64,000 bases of DNA from DATKHR01 sp035939575 (lineage in GTDB: Bacteria > Acidobacteriota > Vicinamibacteria > Vicinamibacterales > CAVVIG01), in NCBI GenBank assembly GCA_035939575.1, contig DASZFS010000280.1, positions 43,833 to 107,832 of the forward strand, given 5' to 3'. The notes beneath the pieces are model-generated. The model was not told the DNA's origin. It worked only from the letters and a program-made list of their open reading frames with translations, and did not search any database. How positions within the stretch are numbered: the first letter of the stretch is position 1; every line of letters starts with the position of its first letter. Of the stretch, positions 1 to 7,750 are shown in pieces. A program made the position numbers and the translations under genes.

Positions 1-114
1 CACTACTTCGCCGATCTCTATCGGCTTGCCGAAGAAGCCGTCAACCCGCAGAGAATCGCCTCACGTGACGGTGAACGTTCTCTCATCGACTACGTGGTTG
101 AAGTCGCGGCCTAG
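1..114 (+). CDS. C-terminal end of an unknown protein (cut by window edge)
   Basis: The first frame is open from base 1 to a TAG at 112-114 and reads as 37 ordinary residues beginning HYFADLYRLAEEAV. It has a natural amino-acid mix, unlike the arginine-rich shadow frames. The start lies outside the window and no family is recognisable. Its stop overlaps the stop of the convergent gene on the other strand: the four bases CTAG at 111-114 serve both. Confidence 0.6.
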   Translation, partial: HYFADLYRLAEEAVNPQRIASRDGERSLIDYVVEVAA

Positions 115-512
115 AGCGCCGCTACGTAGCACACGCGCTCGAAGGCGTCGGTTGGTGCCCTGAAGACAGAGCGCAGTGTGAACGGCGTCTGTGTGACGAT
201 GTATCGCTGCACCTCTACCGCCGAAGCGCCTCGCCTGCGCATATCCGCGACGATGGCGCGTACCCCTGTGAGGGAATCGGCGAGCACGTTCGCGCGGCTG
301 TTGACCCGCTGTTTGAGAAGCCGGCTTCCGGGTTGTACACGCCCACGTGTTGGCGAATGTGACGTGCTCGGGTTCGGACCGCGGGGCCCTATCGGCTGGA
401 CAGCGCGGCGGTTGAACGAGAACCCTCGCGACAGCCAGAGATCGAGACCGTGCTTTGCCGGATGAGCCGTCAGCTCCTCGACGTACAGCTCGGCGATGTC
501 TCGTGCGGTCAT
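111..512 (-). CDS. Unknown protein, 133 aa
   Basis: Reading leftward, the ATG at 512 overlaps the TGA of the upstream DUF3987-type gene (ATGA), so translation is probably coupled and the longer reading from 590 is not used. The protein begins MTARDIAELYVEEL. A Pro/Ser/Arg-rich middle is followed by a helical stretch near residues 85-125 (VRAIVADMRRRGASAVEVQ), which could be a helix-turn-helix. No family is recognised. It forms a two-gene leftward operon with the ATPase upstream. Confidence 0.75.
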   Translation of the reverse strand: MTARDIAELYVEELTAHPAKHGLDLWLSRGFSFNRRAVQPIGPRGPNPSTSHSPTRGRVQPGSRLLKQRVNSRANVLADSLTGVRAIVADMRRRGASAVEVQRYIVTQTPFTLRSVFRAPTDAFERVCYVAAL

Positions 513-1780
513 CCGCCGACGCCACCTTGCGGGAACGGGATGACGGTTCCCCCGCCGCCTTCGTCGCCAGTCGTGACCTTCTTGTACCAAGGCCCCGCGG
601 CGTGCTGCGATTGCGTGATTGTGCCTTCCTCTTTCAGCGTGTTGATAAGCTGATCCATGAAGTCGCTGCTGATCTTCACAATCTTCAGAAGGTCGCGTCG
701 CAAGATGCCGCTATGGCGAGACTCGATGGCGTCGAGGATGCGCTGCCTATCGCGCTCCCACGGACCGAGTGCAAGCCGCTCACCGAGCGCGAAGATGCTT
801 GGCAGGTAGAGCTTGTCGACGAACAGCATCGCGCGCCGCATCGACTCCATGCTCACCTGCCAGCCGGCGCCGGCCATGAACTCGCCCTGATCGGCCGCGT
901 AGAGGAGCGCGATCTTCGCCGCGAGCGTCGTGCTTCCTGCGATGAACGTCTGCACGCGCGACGGAGCGTCGATCGTGTGCGAGTCGTGATGCTGCGCCCA
1001 CTTCGCCAATTCTTGCCACGCGAGTGGAGCAAAACCGCCGCACGGCGGGATCGGCCAATTCGAATAGTTGCACAGCGAAGCGATGAGATGTGTCGTCGCC
1101 TCCGGCCACGTGTTCGGAAGACGGAACGTGCCGCGCGCGCCGTAGAGAATGAGCATGCGACCGAAGAAGCCGCCCATCCACTCTTCCTTGTCGCTGTAGG
1201 AGAAAAGTAGCTCGGTCGCGATCGAACTCAACATGTTCAGGCAGACGCCTTCGATGATCGTCTTGCCCTTGCGCAGATTGCGCGTATACGGCACGCCAGG
1301 TGGATGATCGTACAGGTCCATCAGCACTGTGCGAATCGGTTCACCGTAACCGCGCATCGTGGTCTTGAGAAAGTGTGAGAACTCGCGATACGTGAGCAGA
1401 CCGGCGGGCTTCTCGCGAATCTGTGCAATCAGCTCTTCGTAGCTGCCAGGCACCGGCATCACGAGTTCTGCAGACACGCCTTGCACGATCGCCGTGCCCA
1501 TGTCCATCGAACCTGTTTTGCGTGCCGAACGTGATGGACCAACGAGCAACGTGTAAAGATTCGGGACGAGGATGCGGCCTGCCATCCAGGGGCAAAGAAG
1601 TTTGCTCGCGCATGCCGTGGCCAAGATCGTGAGCCCGACCCCGACGTGGTACAGCTCGGGCGCGTCGGAACAGTAGCTCGCGTACTCGACGTAGCTCCGC
1701 AAGAAACCGTTGCGAACGCTCCCGTCAGCTAACACCTGTGGCTGTGGAAGTACCTCGCTGATCGAGTCCGACAGCAGCAC
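509..1780 (-). CDS. DUF3987-type ATPase, probable replication/primase-associated protein, 423 aa
   Basis: The protein has a P-loop in the phage DUF3987 form, GPSRSARKT at residues 81-89, after a short hydrophobic strand (LYTLLV). A helicase-like ATPase core follows, and there is a helical, possibly winged, C-terminal part (HSGILRRDLLKIVKISSDF). DUF3987 proteins usually sit with AEP primases; the primase here is at 12720. It is cytoplasmic and probably binds DNA. The start is GTG with no Shine-Dalgarno; a promoter-like pair just upstream would give an almost leaderless mRNA. The usual second glycine of the P-loop is replaced (A-R-K), a variant I also associate with this family. Confidence 0.72.
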   Translation of the reverse strand: MLLSDSISEVLPQPQVLADGSVRNGFLRSYVEYASYCSDAPELYHVGVGLTILATACASKLLCPWMAGRILVPNLYTLLVGPSRSARKTGSMDMGTAIVQGVSAELVMPVPGSYEELIAQIREKPAGLLTYREFSHFLKTTMRGYGEPIRTVLMDLYDHPPGVPYTRNLRKGKTIIEGVCLNMLSSIATELLFSYSDKEEWMGGFFGRMLILYGARGTFRLPNTWPEATTHLIASLCNYSNWPIPPCGGFAPLAWQELAKWAQHHDSHTIDAPSRVQTFIAGSTTLAAKIALLYAADQGEFMAGAGWQVSMESMRRAMLFVDKLYLPSIFALGERLALGPWERDRQRILDAIESRHSGILRRDLLKIVKISSDFMDQLINTLKEEGTITQSQHAAGPWYKKVTTGDEGGGGTVIPFPQGGVGG

Positions 1781-1951
1781 GGGGAGGATCGGTTTATCAG
1801 CTCCGGCCCTAGCCAGTCAAGTCAAGAAGGCAAGACCTTGACAGTAAAATACTCGCCACACGAGCAGAAAAATTCTTGACGGGGAATCCCTGACAGGCGC
1901 AGTCTGCTCGACGCTCTCCGAAGGCGCCGGTCTTCGGTCTCTCACCTTCCA
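1781..1951. promoter_or_regulatory. Divergent intergenic region with TTGAC half-sites
   Basis: This 171-base gap separates leftward and rightward operons and is more AT-rich than its surroundings. On the minus strand TTGACT (1820-1815), 16 bases, then GATAAA (1798-1793) lie just before the GTG at 1780. On the plus strand TTGACG (1876-1881), 18 bases, then CAGTCT (1900-1905) lie 46 bases before the ATG at 1952. TTGAC or its complement occurs four times (near 1816, 1821, 1838, 1876), including an inverted pair GTCAAG/CTTGAC, so a regulator may bind here. Both promoters are weaker than others in the window. Confidence 0.45.
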
Positions 1952-3673
1952 ATGTCGACTCCTTCACTCGTCCCCGCCGTCCCGCCGCTCACGCGGGCGA
2001 CCCTGCAACCGAGTGTTCACGCTCGCGGCGTTCGTCCATTCGTCTTCGCAGGTCGTGTAGACGAGTGGCATGCGCCCGGTGTGGCGGTGAAGTCGGGACC
2101 GTACGGCGAAGAGACACGCGGTGCAGTCGACTCGGCCTGGTTGGTCGAACGAGTTCTCGGCGGCCCAAGGCAGAAGCCGCACATCTGGCCAGGCGTTCCT
2201 GGTGCAGCCGATCGCGCACGCACGTACGCGGCGTGGGCGAGGCCGTTCGGCGACAAGCCGCTCGTCGCGCGCACGTATCAGCAAGACGGCGCCGCGTTCT
2301 TGGCCGAGCGCGACTACGCGGTGCTCAGCGACGCACCGGGGCTCGGCAAGACGTGCCAGGCACTCTGCGCTGCTGAAGGGCGGCTCTCGCTCGCTGCGGT
2401 GCCGACGCCGACGACGCCCGCCGTGCTCATCCTCGCGCCCGCGCTCGCGAAGCGTCACTGGCAGCGCGAGGTGCGGCGGTGGACAGGATACGAGGCCGCC
2501 GTACTCGACGGTCTTCGCGCGGAAGAGCTGCCGCCCGCGCGCTACGTGATCGCGAACTACGATATCCTCTTCGGCGCGCGACGGAAAGATCCGGCTGGTG
2601 TCGTATCGGAGCGTGCTGATCTACCGGGGTGGGGAAAGCTTCTCGCGGCCGTGGGCTTCGTCATCGTGATCTGCGACGAGCTGCACGTGCTTCGCGGCCG
2701 AACGTCACGGAAGGCACAGGCGGTTCGCCAAGTCACGAAGGGCATCCCGGTCGTGTGGGGGCTCACGGGCACGCTGATGCCGAACTACGTGCGCGATCTG
2801 TGGGGTCAGCTCGATCTCATCACCAGCGGGCTCTTCGGCTCGTACTGGCCGTGGGTCAAAAAATACTGCAGCGGGTATCAAGGTGAGCACGGTTGGGTCG
2901 ATACGGGCGCGAGCGACCTGGATGAGCTGAGCCGCCGGCTGGCGTTCTTTGTCGTCGGGCGTACGTCAGCATCGGTAAAGCTTGAGCTGCCGCCGATGCA
3001 GCGGGAGAAGTACCCGATCGACGTCGAGGTCACGGCAAGCGAACGACACATCGGCGTCGAGGCGAAGGATCGCCACAAGGCCGTGGGCAATGCTCTTCGC
3101 GTGACGGCTCGTGCGAAGCGCCCCGCCGTGGTCGAGCACGCCGTCGAGGCGCTGTCCGCGCGACAGAAGGTCGTCGTGTTCTTGTACATGCGCGACCAGT
3201 GCGACGCCGTGGCCGCCGAGATCAAGGCGAAGAGCGACGCGACGGTCATCGCCGTGCACGGTGACATGACGCCTGAGGGCCGAGACAAGATGGCCACAAC
3301 ATTTCGCGAGACGACGGGCGCGTGTGCGTTCGTGGCGACGATCGACTCGGTGGGCATGGCGATCTCGCTCGTCGGCGCCGACTTGGTTTTGTTCGGCGAT
3401 CTCGTGCCAGAGCCGTGGAAGATGTATCAGGCCGAGCTTCGCTGTTACCGGTTCGACTCCGTCAAGAGCGTCTTGATTCGCTACCTGCTCGCCACGGGCA
3501 CCCTCGACGAGCACTATGCGGAGTCGGTCATCGCAAAGGTCGAGAACATCGAGGCCGTGATGGGCCAAGGCGGCGACCAGGGTGCGCTCGCAACGACGTT
3601 CGGTGCGCGGTCGAGCGAAGAAATCGTCGAGGGGCTCTTCGCGAAGCTCGCAGCAATGGGAGGCGATGCGTGA
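1952..3673 (+). CDS. SNF2/DEAD-like superfamily 2 helicase, 573 aa
   Basis: The two-domain SF2 layout is visible. A Gln near the start of the core (YQQDGAAFL) is followed by motif I DAPGLGKT, motif II DELH in place of DEAH (CDELHVLRGR), and motif III LTGT. In the second domain come KVVVFLYMRDQ, a motif V-like stretch, and a motif VI-like Q-A-E-L-R-C-Y-R. The first 110 residues or so precede the helicase core. It should use ATP to move on or remodel DNA during replication or recombination. No clear Shine-Dalgarno precedes the ATG. It heads the rightward replication operon, and its stop overlaps the next start (GTGA). Confidence 0.88.
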   Translation: MSTPSLVPAVPPLTRATLQPSVHARGVRPFVFAGRVDEWHAPGVAVKSGPYGEETRGAVDSAWLVERVLGGPRQKPHIWPGVPGAADRARTYAAWARPFGDKPLVARTYQQDGAAFLAERDYAVLSDAPGLGKTCQALCAAEGRLSLAAVPTPTTPAVLILAPALAKRHWQREVRRWTGYEAAVLDGLRAEELPPARYVIANYDILFGARRKDPAGVVSERADLPGWGKLLAAVGFVIVICDELHVLRGRTSRKAQAVRQVTKGIPVVWGLTGTLMPNYVRDLWGQLDLITSGLFGSYWPWVKKYCSGYQGEHGWVDTGASDLDELSRRLAFFVVGRTSASVKLELPPMQREKYPIDVEVTASERHIGVEAKDRHKAVGNALRVTARAKRPAVVEHAVEALSARQKVVVFLYMRDQCDAVAAEIKAKSDATVIAVHGDMTPEGRDKMATTFRETTGACAFVATIDSVGMAISLVGADLVLFGDLVPEPWKMYQAELRCYRFDSVKSVLIRYLLATGTLDEHYAESVIAKVENIEAVMGQGGDQGALATTFGARSSEEIVEGLFAKLAAMGGDA

Positions 3674-3813
3674 CCCGTTTTCTCGCCTACGGCTTCACAT
3701 TCGGCACGATCATATTGCTCTTCGTGCATCCGTTCACGAAGCTCGATCTCTTCGTGACGATGCTCGGTGCGAGTTTCGCGTGCTGGTTCTGGCGGAGAAT
3801 CTTCGATGCCTGA
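3670..3813 (+). CDS. Small membrane protein, 47 aa
   Basis: A GTG at 3670 overlaps the helicase stop, and the frame runs to a TGA at 3811-3813 inside the start of the next gene. The 47 residues form two hydrophobic segments (FTFGTIILLFV and LFVTMLGASFACWFW) around a short polar turn, ending in RRIFDA. It is probably a two-span inner-membrane protein. Coupling on both sides supports expression. Function unknown. Confidence 0.65.
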   Translation: MTRFLAYGFTFGTIILLFVHPFTKLDLFVTMLGASFACWFWRRIFDA

Positions 3814-4672
3814 TGCGCACCTCGGAAGGACTGTTGGCGTTGGTAGCCAGGTCGTGTGGCCGGGCGGGGCTTCCCTGCAAGGTCCGCACAGGATCGGTTC
3901 GTTCTGTCTTTGCCCGCAGCTCGAAGCCTTCTCCCACGAGCTTGAGCTGCGCGGCGTGGTCGAGAAGGAAGCGCTCGTCATCGGCACGCTCGTGCACGTC
4001 GGCCTCGCCTACCGATACGCGTCGATGTTGCCCGTGCGGCCCGAGTGGTACGTCTACAACGACGGCCGCGAAGCGATCTGGATCTGCGGGCACGAGAATC
4101 CCGACCTGCGCATCGAGGCGCTGCGCATCTTCGACGCGTACCAGGCACACTATGCGGTCAACACGATCACACCTGTGCTCGTCGAGCACCAGTTCGTCGT
4201 GGAGCTTGATCTCGGCGACGGTCGCAAAGAACCGTACTCGTGCCGCACCGATTTGCTCGGTGTCGAGAACGGCGAGTACGTCATCTTCGACCACAAATGC
4301 TTCCGCTCGATCAGCCGCTACACGGGCTACGAGTACCGCGCGGACCGCCAAATGCTCACTAACCTGTGGCTCGCGCGTGCGCATGGCTACGACGTCAAGC
4401 GCGTCGTGCTCAACACGATGACGAAGGACGCACAGCCGCGGTTCATGCGGTACGACATCCCCGTGTCCCACAAAGCGTTCGCCGATCTGTGGACGGACAC
4501 GCACTACTGGCTGACGCGCATGAACGAGACACGTAAGCAGTTCCCGGATCCGATGAACCGTCCGAAGGTTTTGGAGTCGTGCACGCGAAAGTACGGACGG
4601 TGCGAGTACCAAACGCTTTGTCACGAAGGGCTGCACACGATCGTCGAGTACAAGAAACGGACGGACAAATGA
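3806..4672 (+). CDS. PD-(D/E)XK nuclease, RecB/Cas4-like with probable iron-sulfur cluster, 288 aa
   Basis: The nuclease core is readable: a Glu in VEHQFVVELDL, the Asp of CRTDLLG, then D-H-K in YVIFDHKCF, followed by a helix with Gln (YEYRADRQMLTNLW). One cysteine pair near the N terminus (FCLCPQ) and a C-terminal cluster (CTRKYGRCEYQTLCHEG) match the four-cysteine 4Fe-4S arrangement of Cas4/AddB-type nucleases. It probably trims DNA ends for recombination with the adjacent helicase and Sak4-like ATPase. The ATG at 3806 is chosen because it overlaps the previous stop. Confidence 0.85.
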   Translation: MPDAHLGRTVGVGSQVVWPGGASLQGPHRIGSFCLCPQLEAFSHELELRGVVEKEALVIGTLVHVGLAYRYASMLPVRPEWYVYNDGREAIWICGHENPDLRIEALRIFDAYQAHYAVNTITPVLVEHQFVVELDLGDGRKEPYSCRTDLLGVENGEYVIFDHKCFRSISRYTGYEYRADRQMLTNLWLARAHGYDVKRVVLNTMTKDAQPRFMRYDIPVSHKAFADLWTDTHYWLTRMNETRKQFPDPMNRPKVLESCTRKYGRCEYQTLCHEGLHTIVEYKKRTDK

Positions 4673-4899
4673 GCAAACCAGGCTTCGTGATCTTCTATAC
4701 AGCGAACGGTGAGGCTGCCACGATCTTGAGCGTCACCGACGGTAGAGGCGAAGGTGAACGCGCGCGCCTGGTCCTCGCGGACGATCGCGGCATCTCCGAA
4801 GTTCCGCTTTCCGAGCACGATCTGCGCTGGCTGGTTAGCGAGCTGCTGGAGCGCGTACCCGTCGAGGGTCGCGAGCCGACCAAGGAGCCCGTGGCGTGA
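4669..4899 (+). CDS. Unknown protein, 76 aa
   Basis: The start overlaps the nuclease stop (ATGA), and its own stop overlaps the next GTG. The sequence alternates beta-type strands (FVIFYTANGEAATILSV, ARLVLADD) with an acidic helix (HDLRWLVSELLERV), suggesting a small alpha/beta domain. It lies between the nuclease and the Sak4-like ATPase and may assist recombination. No family recognised. Confidence 0.75.
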   Translation: MSKPGFVIFYTANGEAATILSVTDGRGEGERARLVLADDRGISEVPLSEHDLRWLVSELLERVPVEGREPTKEPVA

Positions 4900-5663
4900 G
4901 CATCGAAATCGTCACCGGCGCCGCTGCGCAAGCAAACGTCGCGAGTCTCCCCGCCAATGTCCTCATCTATGGACATCCCGGCACTGAAAAGACCACGGAC
5001 GCCGTGCGCGCCTTCACCGTCAACGGACGCTGCAACGCCTTCGTCGTCCCGTTCGAAGACGGAGCACTCAAAGCCATCGCGTCACGCGGGCTGCCCGTGC
5101 CCGATCACCCGAAGAACACCGTCAAGAGCTGGGCAGACCTCTACCAGTCGCTCGAATGGCTCATCAAGAACCGGCAGAACTACACGGCGCTCGTACTCGA
5201 CGGGCTCACACCGCTCTCGACGTACCTCTACAACGAGGCTACGGCTTCGGGCGGCAAGAACAAGTACGACATACCGATGAAGGTGCGTAAGCAGCTCATC
5301 GATCTGCGTGACTGGATCCGCATGATCGGGCTTCACAGCATCTTCATCGCGCACCCGATGGCACCGGTGGTACTCGACGGCGTCTTCCACATGGGCGCGC
5401 CGCTGCTCACGCCGAAGACGATGATCGTCGAGTTCTTCGGGCAGGTCGACACCGTGCTGCGGACCGACTACGTGCAGTACATGGGGCAGTGGCAGCGCGT
5501 CTACTACACGGGTGGCACAGGCGAGTGGCCGACGACGATCCCACAGCCGCCCGACTGGCGCTTCTGGCGTACGAAGAATCGAGAAGGCATCAACAGTCCG
5601 ATCGTGCCGGCGGATCTCGGCGGGTTGCTCAAGACGCGGCAGCCGCCGTATGCGGGGATCTGA
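4896..5663 (+). CDS. Sak4-like RecA-fold ATPase, 255 aa
   Basis: This looks like the phage AAA/RecA-fold family that includes Sak4-type single-strand annealing ATPases. Features are a Walker A-like GHPGTEKTT at residues 26-34, a Walker B-like strand YTALVLDGLTPL, and a later IFIAHP strand. The glycine before the P-loop lysine is replaced by glutamate (E31, K32, T33), which is unusual. It sits between a Cas4-like nuclease and an SSB-like protein, the usual company of phage annealases. The GTG start overlaps the previous stop. Confidence 0.75.
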   Translation: MSIEIVTGAAAQANVASLPANVLIYGHPGTEKTTDAVRAFTVNGRCNAFVVPFEDGALKAIASRGLPVPDHPKNTVKSWADLYQSLEWLIKNRQNYTALVLDGLTPLSTYLYNEATASGGKNKYDIPMKVRKQLIDLRDWIRMIGLHSIFIAHPMAPVVLDGVFHMGAPLLTPKTMIVEFFGQVDTVLRTDYVQYMGQWQRVYYTGGTGEWPTTIPQPPDWRFWRTKNREGINSPIVPADLGGLLKTRQPPYAGI

Positions 5664-5857
5664 TGGACAGGTCGAATGTTCATGCCGTGATGGCTTTTGA
5701 CGTAGCGCTGGACAGCGTCGTTGTGAAGGCGCTTCGCCTACAGGTGACGCGAGAAGAGTTTGAAAGGCTTTGCGCGCAAGCCTTCGAGACCGGCAGTGAA
5801 GCCGCGACGGCGTACGCAGAAAAGTTTCAGGTGCCGATAAACGGCAAGAAGTTGTAA
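5663..5857 (+). CDS. Unknown small protein, 64 aa
   Basis: The ATG overlaps the stop of the Sak4-like gene (TGATG). It is mostly helical and acidic (TREEFERLCAQAFETGSEAATAYAEKF). No recognisable domain. Its position between the ATPase and the SSB-like gene hints at an accessory recombination role. Confidence 0.7.
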   Translation: MDRSNVHAVMAFDVALDSVVVKALRLQVTREEFERLCAQAFETGSEAATAYAEKFQVPINGKKL

Positions 5858-5884
5858 GCGAAACGCAACCACAAGGAGAACGAC

Positions 5885-6877
5885 ATGACGACAGGAGCAT
5901 TTCCCTTTCCGGGCGCGCCCGGAGCCGTGCCGGGCGGAGCCCCGGCGAATCCGTTCGCGGGCGCTCCAGGGGCGCCTGCTGCGGCCGCCGCGCCGAATCC
6001 CGCCGTGGGTTTCGTCCTACAGATTCCGGCCGACCCGACGTGGGAACCGTTCGAGACGCCCGACGTGCTGGAGAAGGATGGCTACTACTGCGTCCGCGTC
6101 ACCAGCGATCAGGCGAAGATGATCAGCGAGAAGTTGCAGGTCGTCGTCTCGATGGAGATCCAGGACCCCGACGCCGCCGGCAAGAAGGTCACGCGCTTCC
6201 TGCCCGATCCCAGGACGTCGAAGGGCAACACGTGGTTTCTGTGGCGCGGCTTGCTCATGTCAATCATGGGCACGGTCGACGCTGGCCGCGGGGCGTTCAC
6301 GTACCAGTCGGGCATGTTCACGGGGCAGATCGCCTACGTGAAGACCGAGGCGTACTTGGACAAGGAAGGCGGCCTGCGCACTGGTGTGGGCGCGTGGTCG
6401 ACGAGGATTGAGTGGGAGGCGGCGACCGCGAAGGGCGGCACGGCTTCGCGCTGGCCCGCGCGTGTCTCGGCCGCGCCGGCTGGTGGCGGTGTCGGCGCGC
6501 TGCCGGGCGGACTGCCTTCGGGGCTGCCGGGTACCGGATTCCCTGGCATGGGCGCGCTGCCTCCGCCGTCGGGCGCCGCGATGCCTGTGACTGCACCGAC
6601 GACGCCGCAGCCTGCGGCCGCGCCGATGCAGGTCGCTCCGCAGCCACAACAGGCACCGCAGATGACGTTCGCTCCGCCCGCGGCAGCTCCGGCGCCCGTC
6701 GCAGCTCCAGCGAATCCGTTCGCGGTTCCGCCCGCTGCACCCGCCGCCGCTCCGCCGAATCCGTTCGCGGGCTTCGCACCGGCCGCGCCGCAGCCGAACG
6801 GCACCGTGCCGCAGCCGACCGCGGCGAGCGTCATGTCGTCGTTCCCGGGCATGCCGCCCGCGCCCGGCACCACGTAG
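5885..6877 (+). CDS. Probable single-stranded DNA-binding protein with Pro/Ala-rich tail, 330 aa
   Basis: A short Pro/Gly/Ala-rich N terminus leads into a folded domain at about residues 40-190 (DGYYCVRVTSDQA, VVSMEIQDPDAAGKKV, GNTWFLWRGLLMSIMG). This resembles the DUF669-like, OB-fold proteins found beside Sak-type annealases. The last 130 residues are a disordered Pro/Ala/Gln-rich tail containing the word NPFA more than once; the same word occurs near the N terminus. Flexible tails of this kind are common on SSBs. A strong Shine-Dalgarno (AAGGAGA) precedes the ATG. Annotation rests on context and fold pattern. Confidence 0.6.
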   Translation: MTTGAFPFPGAPGAVPGGAPANPFAGAPGAPAAAAAPNPAVGFVLQIPADPTWEPFETPDVLEKDGYYCVRVTSDQAKMISEKLQVVVSMEIQDPDAAGKKVTRFLPDPRTSKGNTWFLWRGLLMSIMGTVDAGRGAFTYQSGMFTGQIAYVKTEAYLDKEGGLRTGVGAWSTRIEWEAATAKGGTASRWPARVSAAPAGGGVGALPGGLPSGLPGTGFPGMGALPPPSGAAMPVTAPTTPQPAAAPMQVAPQPQQAPQMTFAPPAAAPAPVAAPANPFAVPPAAPAAAPPNPFAGFAPAAPQPNGTVPQPTAASVMSSFPGMPPAPGTT

Positions 6878-6889
6878 TTTGAGGCGCCT

Positions 6890-6938
6890 CACGCCGGAGC
6901 GAAGAGCACCACACGAAAGTGAGGATCGCTCCGGCGTG
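6890..6938 (+). other. RNA hairpin element with 13-bp stem and internal GAAA tetraloop
   Basis: Bases 6890-6902 are perfectly complementary to 6926-6938 (13 bp, GC-rich). The 23-base interior can fold again as CAC-GAAA-GTG (6912-6921), a GNRA tetraloop. A 10-base palindrome (6881-6890) lies directly 5', and GGGCCTTTC follows. It lies in the only sizeable gap between the SSB-like gene and the exonuclease-polymerase genes. It could attenuate transcription, protect an mRNA end or control the exonuclease. The T-run is too short for a typical terminator. Confidence 0.6.
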
Positions 6939-6978
6939 GGGCCTTTCATCAGCCCGATTTGCTTCGAAGGAGACGCGG

Positions 6979-7746
6979 ATGAGCTATCTCGTACTGGATA
7001 TCGAGACGTACCCGGACTACAAGCTGTGGCAGCCGGAGCCGAAGAAGCCCCGTGCGAAGAAGGATCCCGCCGACGCCTTCGCACCGCTCTACGCACACAA
7101 GCCGATCGCGGTCGGCATCGCCATGCTCGACGACGCGCTCAACCTCGTGAGCCTCGGATGCTTCGGCACGTCGCAGTTCGGGCAGGACGAGCGCGCACTG
7201 CTCTCAGCCGTGCACGAGGGCATGGCGCAGGTAATGAGCAGCACCGCGCCGACGATCGTGACGTTCAACGGACGCGGGTTCGACTTACCCGTGCTGGCGC
7301 TGCGGGCCCTCCGTCACGCGTTGCCCGCCGGGTGGTACTCGAACGACCACCGCAAGCGCTACACCGAGGTTCACCACCTCGATCTCTTCGACGCGCTCAG
7401 CGAGTCCGATAGCTCGCGACGCGCCGGCTTCTCGCTCGACACGTTCTGTCGAATCATCGGCTTGCCGGGCAAGCTCGGCTTCGACGGCTCGATGGTGCGC
7501 GCGGCGTTCGACAAGGGCGAGATCGCGAAGATCGAGGGCTACTGCCTCGTCGACGTGATGCGCACGACGTTCTTGCTCATCAGGTATCTGATGATGCGCG
7601 GACGTATCTCGCGCGAGATGTTCGAGACGGCGACACGCGCGCTCTGGGATCAATGTCAGCAGCGGCAGATGACGGGCGTGCTCTTCGGCGCGGACATGAA
7701 CATGCTCATGGGTCTCGGTCCGACAGTCGAGACGCCGGCCGCCTAG
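6979..7746 (+). CDS. PolB-type 3'-5' exonuclease (DnaQ-like), 255 aa
   Basis: All three exonuclease motifs are present: Exo I LVLDIETYPDY at the N terminus, Exo II IVTFNGRGFDLPVL, and Exo III with Y-C-L-V-D-V near residue 194. This pattern matches the predicted 3'-5' exonucleases related to the PolB exonuclease domain. It should remove mismatched 3' ends using two metal ions held by the D/E residues. The start at 6979 is chosen because GAAGGAG lies 8 bases upstream. It immediately precedes the polymerase, which has its own exonuclease domain, so the replisome would carry two. Confidence 0.85.
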   Translation: MSYLVLDIETYPDYKLWQPEPKKPRAKKDPADAFAPLYAHKPIAVGIAMLDDALNLVSLGCFGTSQFGQDERALLSAVHEGMAQVMSSTAPTIVTFNGRGFDLPVLALRALRHALPAGWYSNDHRKRYTEVHHLDLFDALSESDSSRRAGFSLDTFCRIIGLPGKLGFDGSMVRAAFDKGEIAKIEGYCLVDVMRTTFLLIRYLMMRGRISREMFETATRALWDQCQQRQMTGVLFGADMNMLMGLGPTVETPAA

Positions 7747-7750
7747 TCCG

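Noticed and set aside
455..1210. 251-aa plus-strand frame opposite the DUF3987-type gene
   Set aside because: Arg/Asp/His-rich composition typical of antisense frames in GC-rich DNA; the minus-strand reading has clear motifs.
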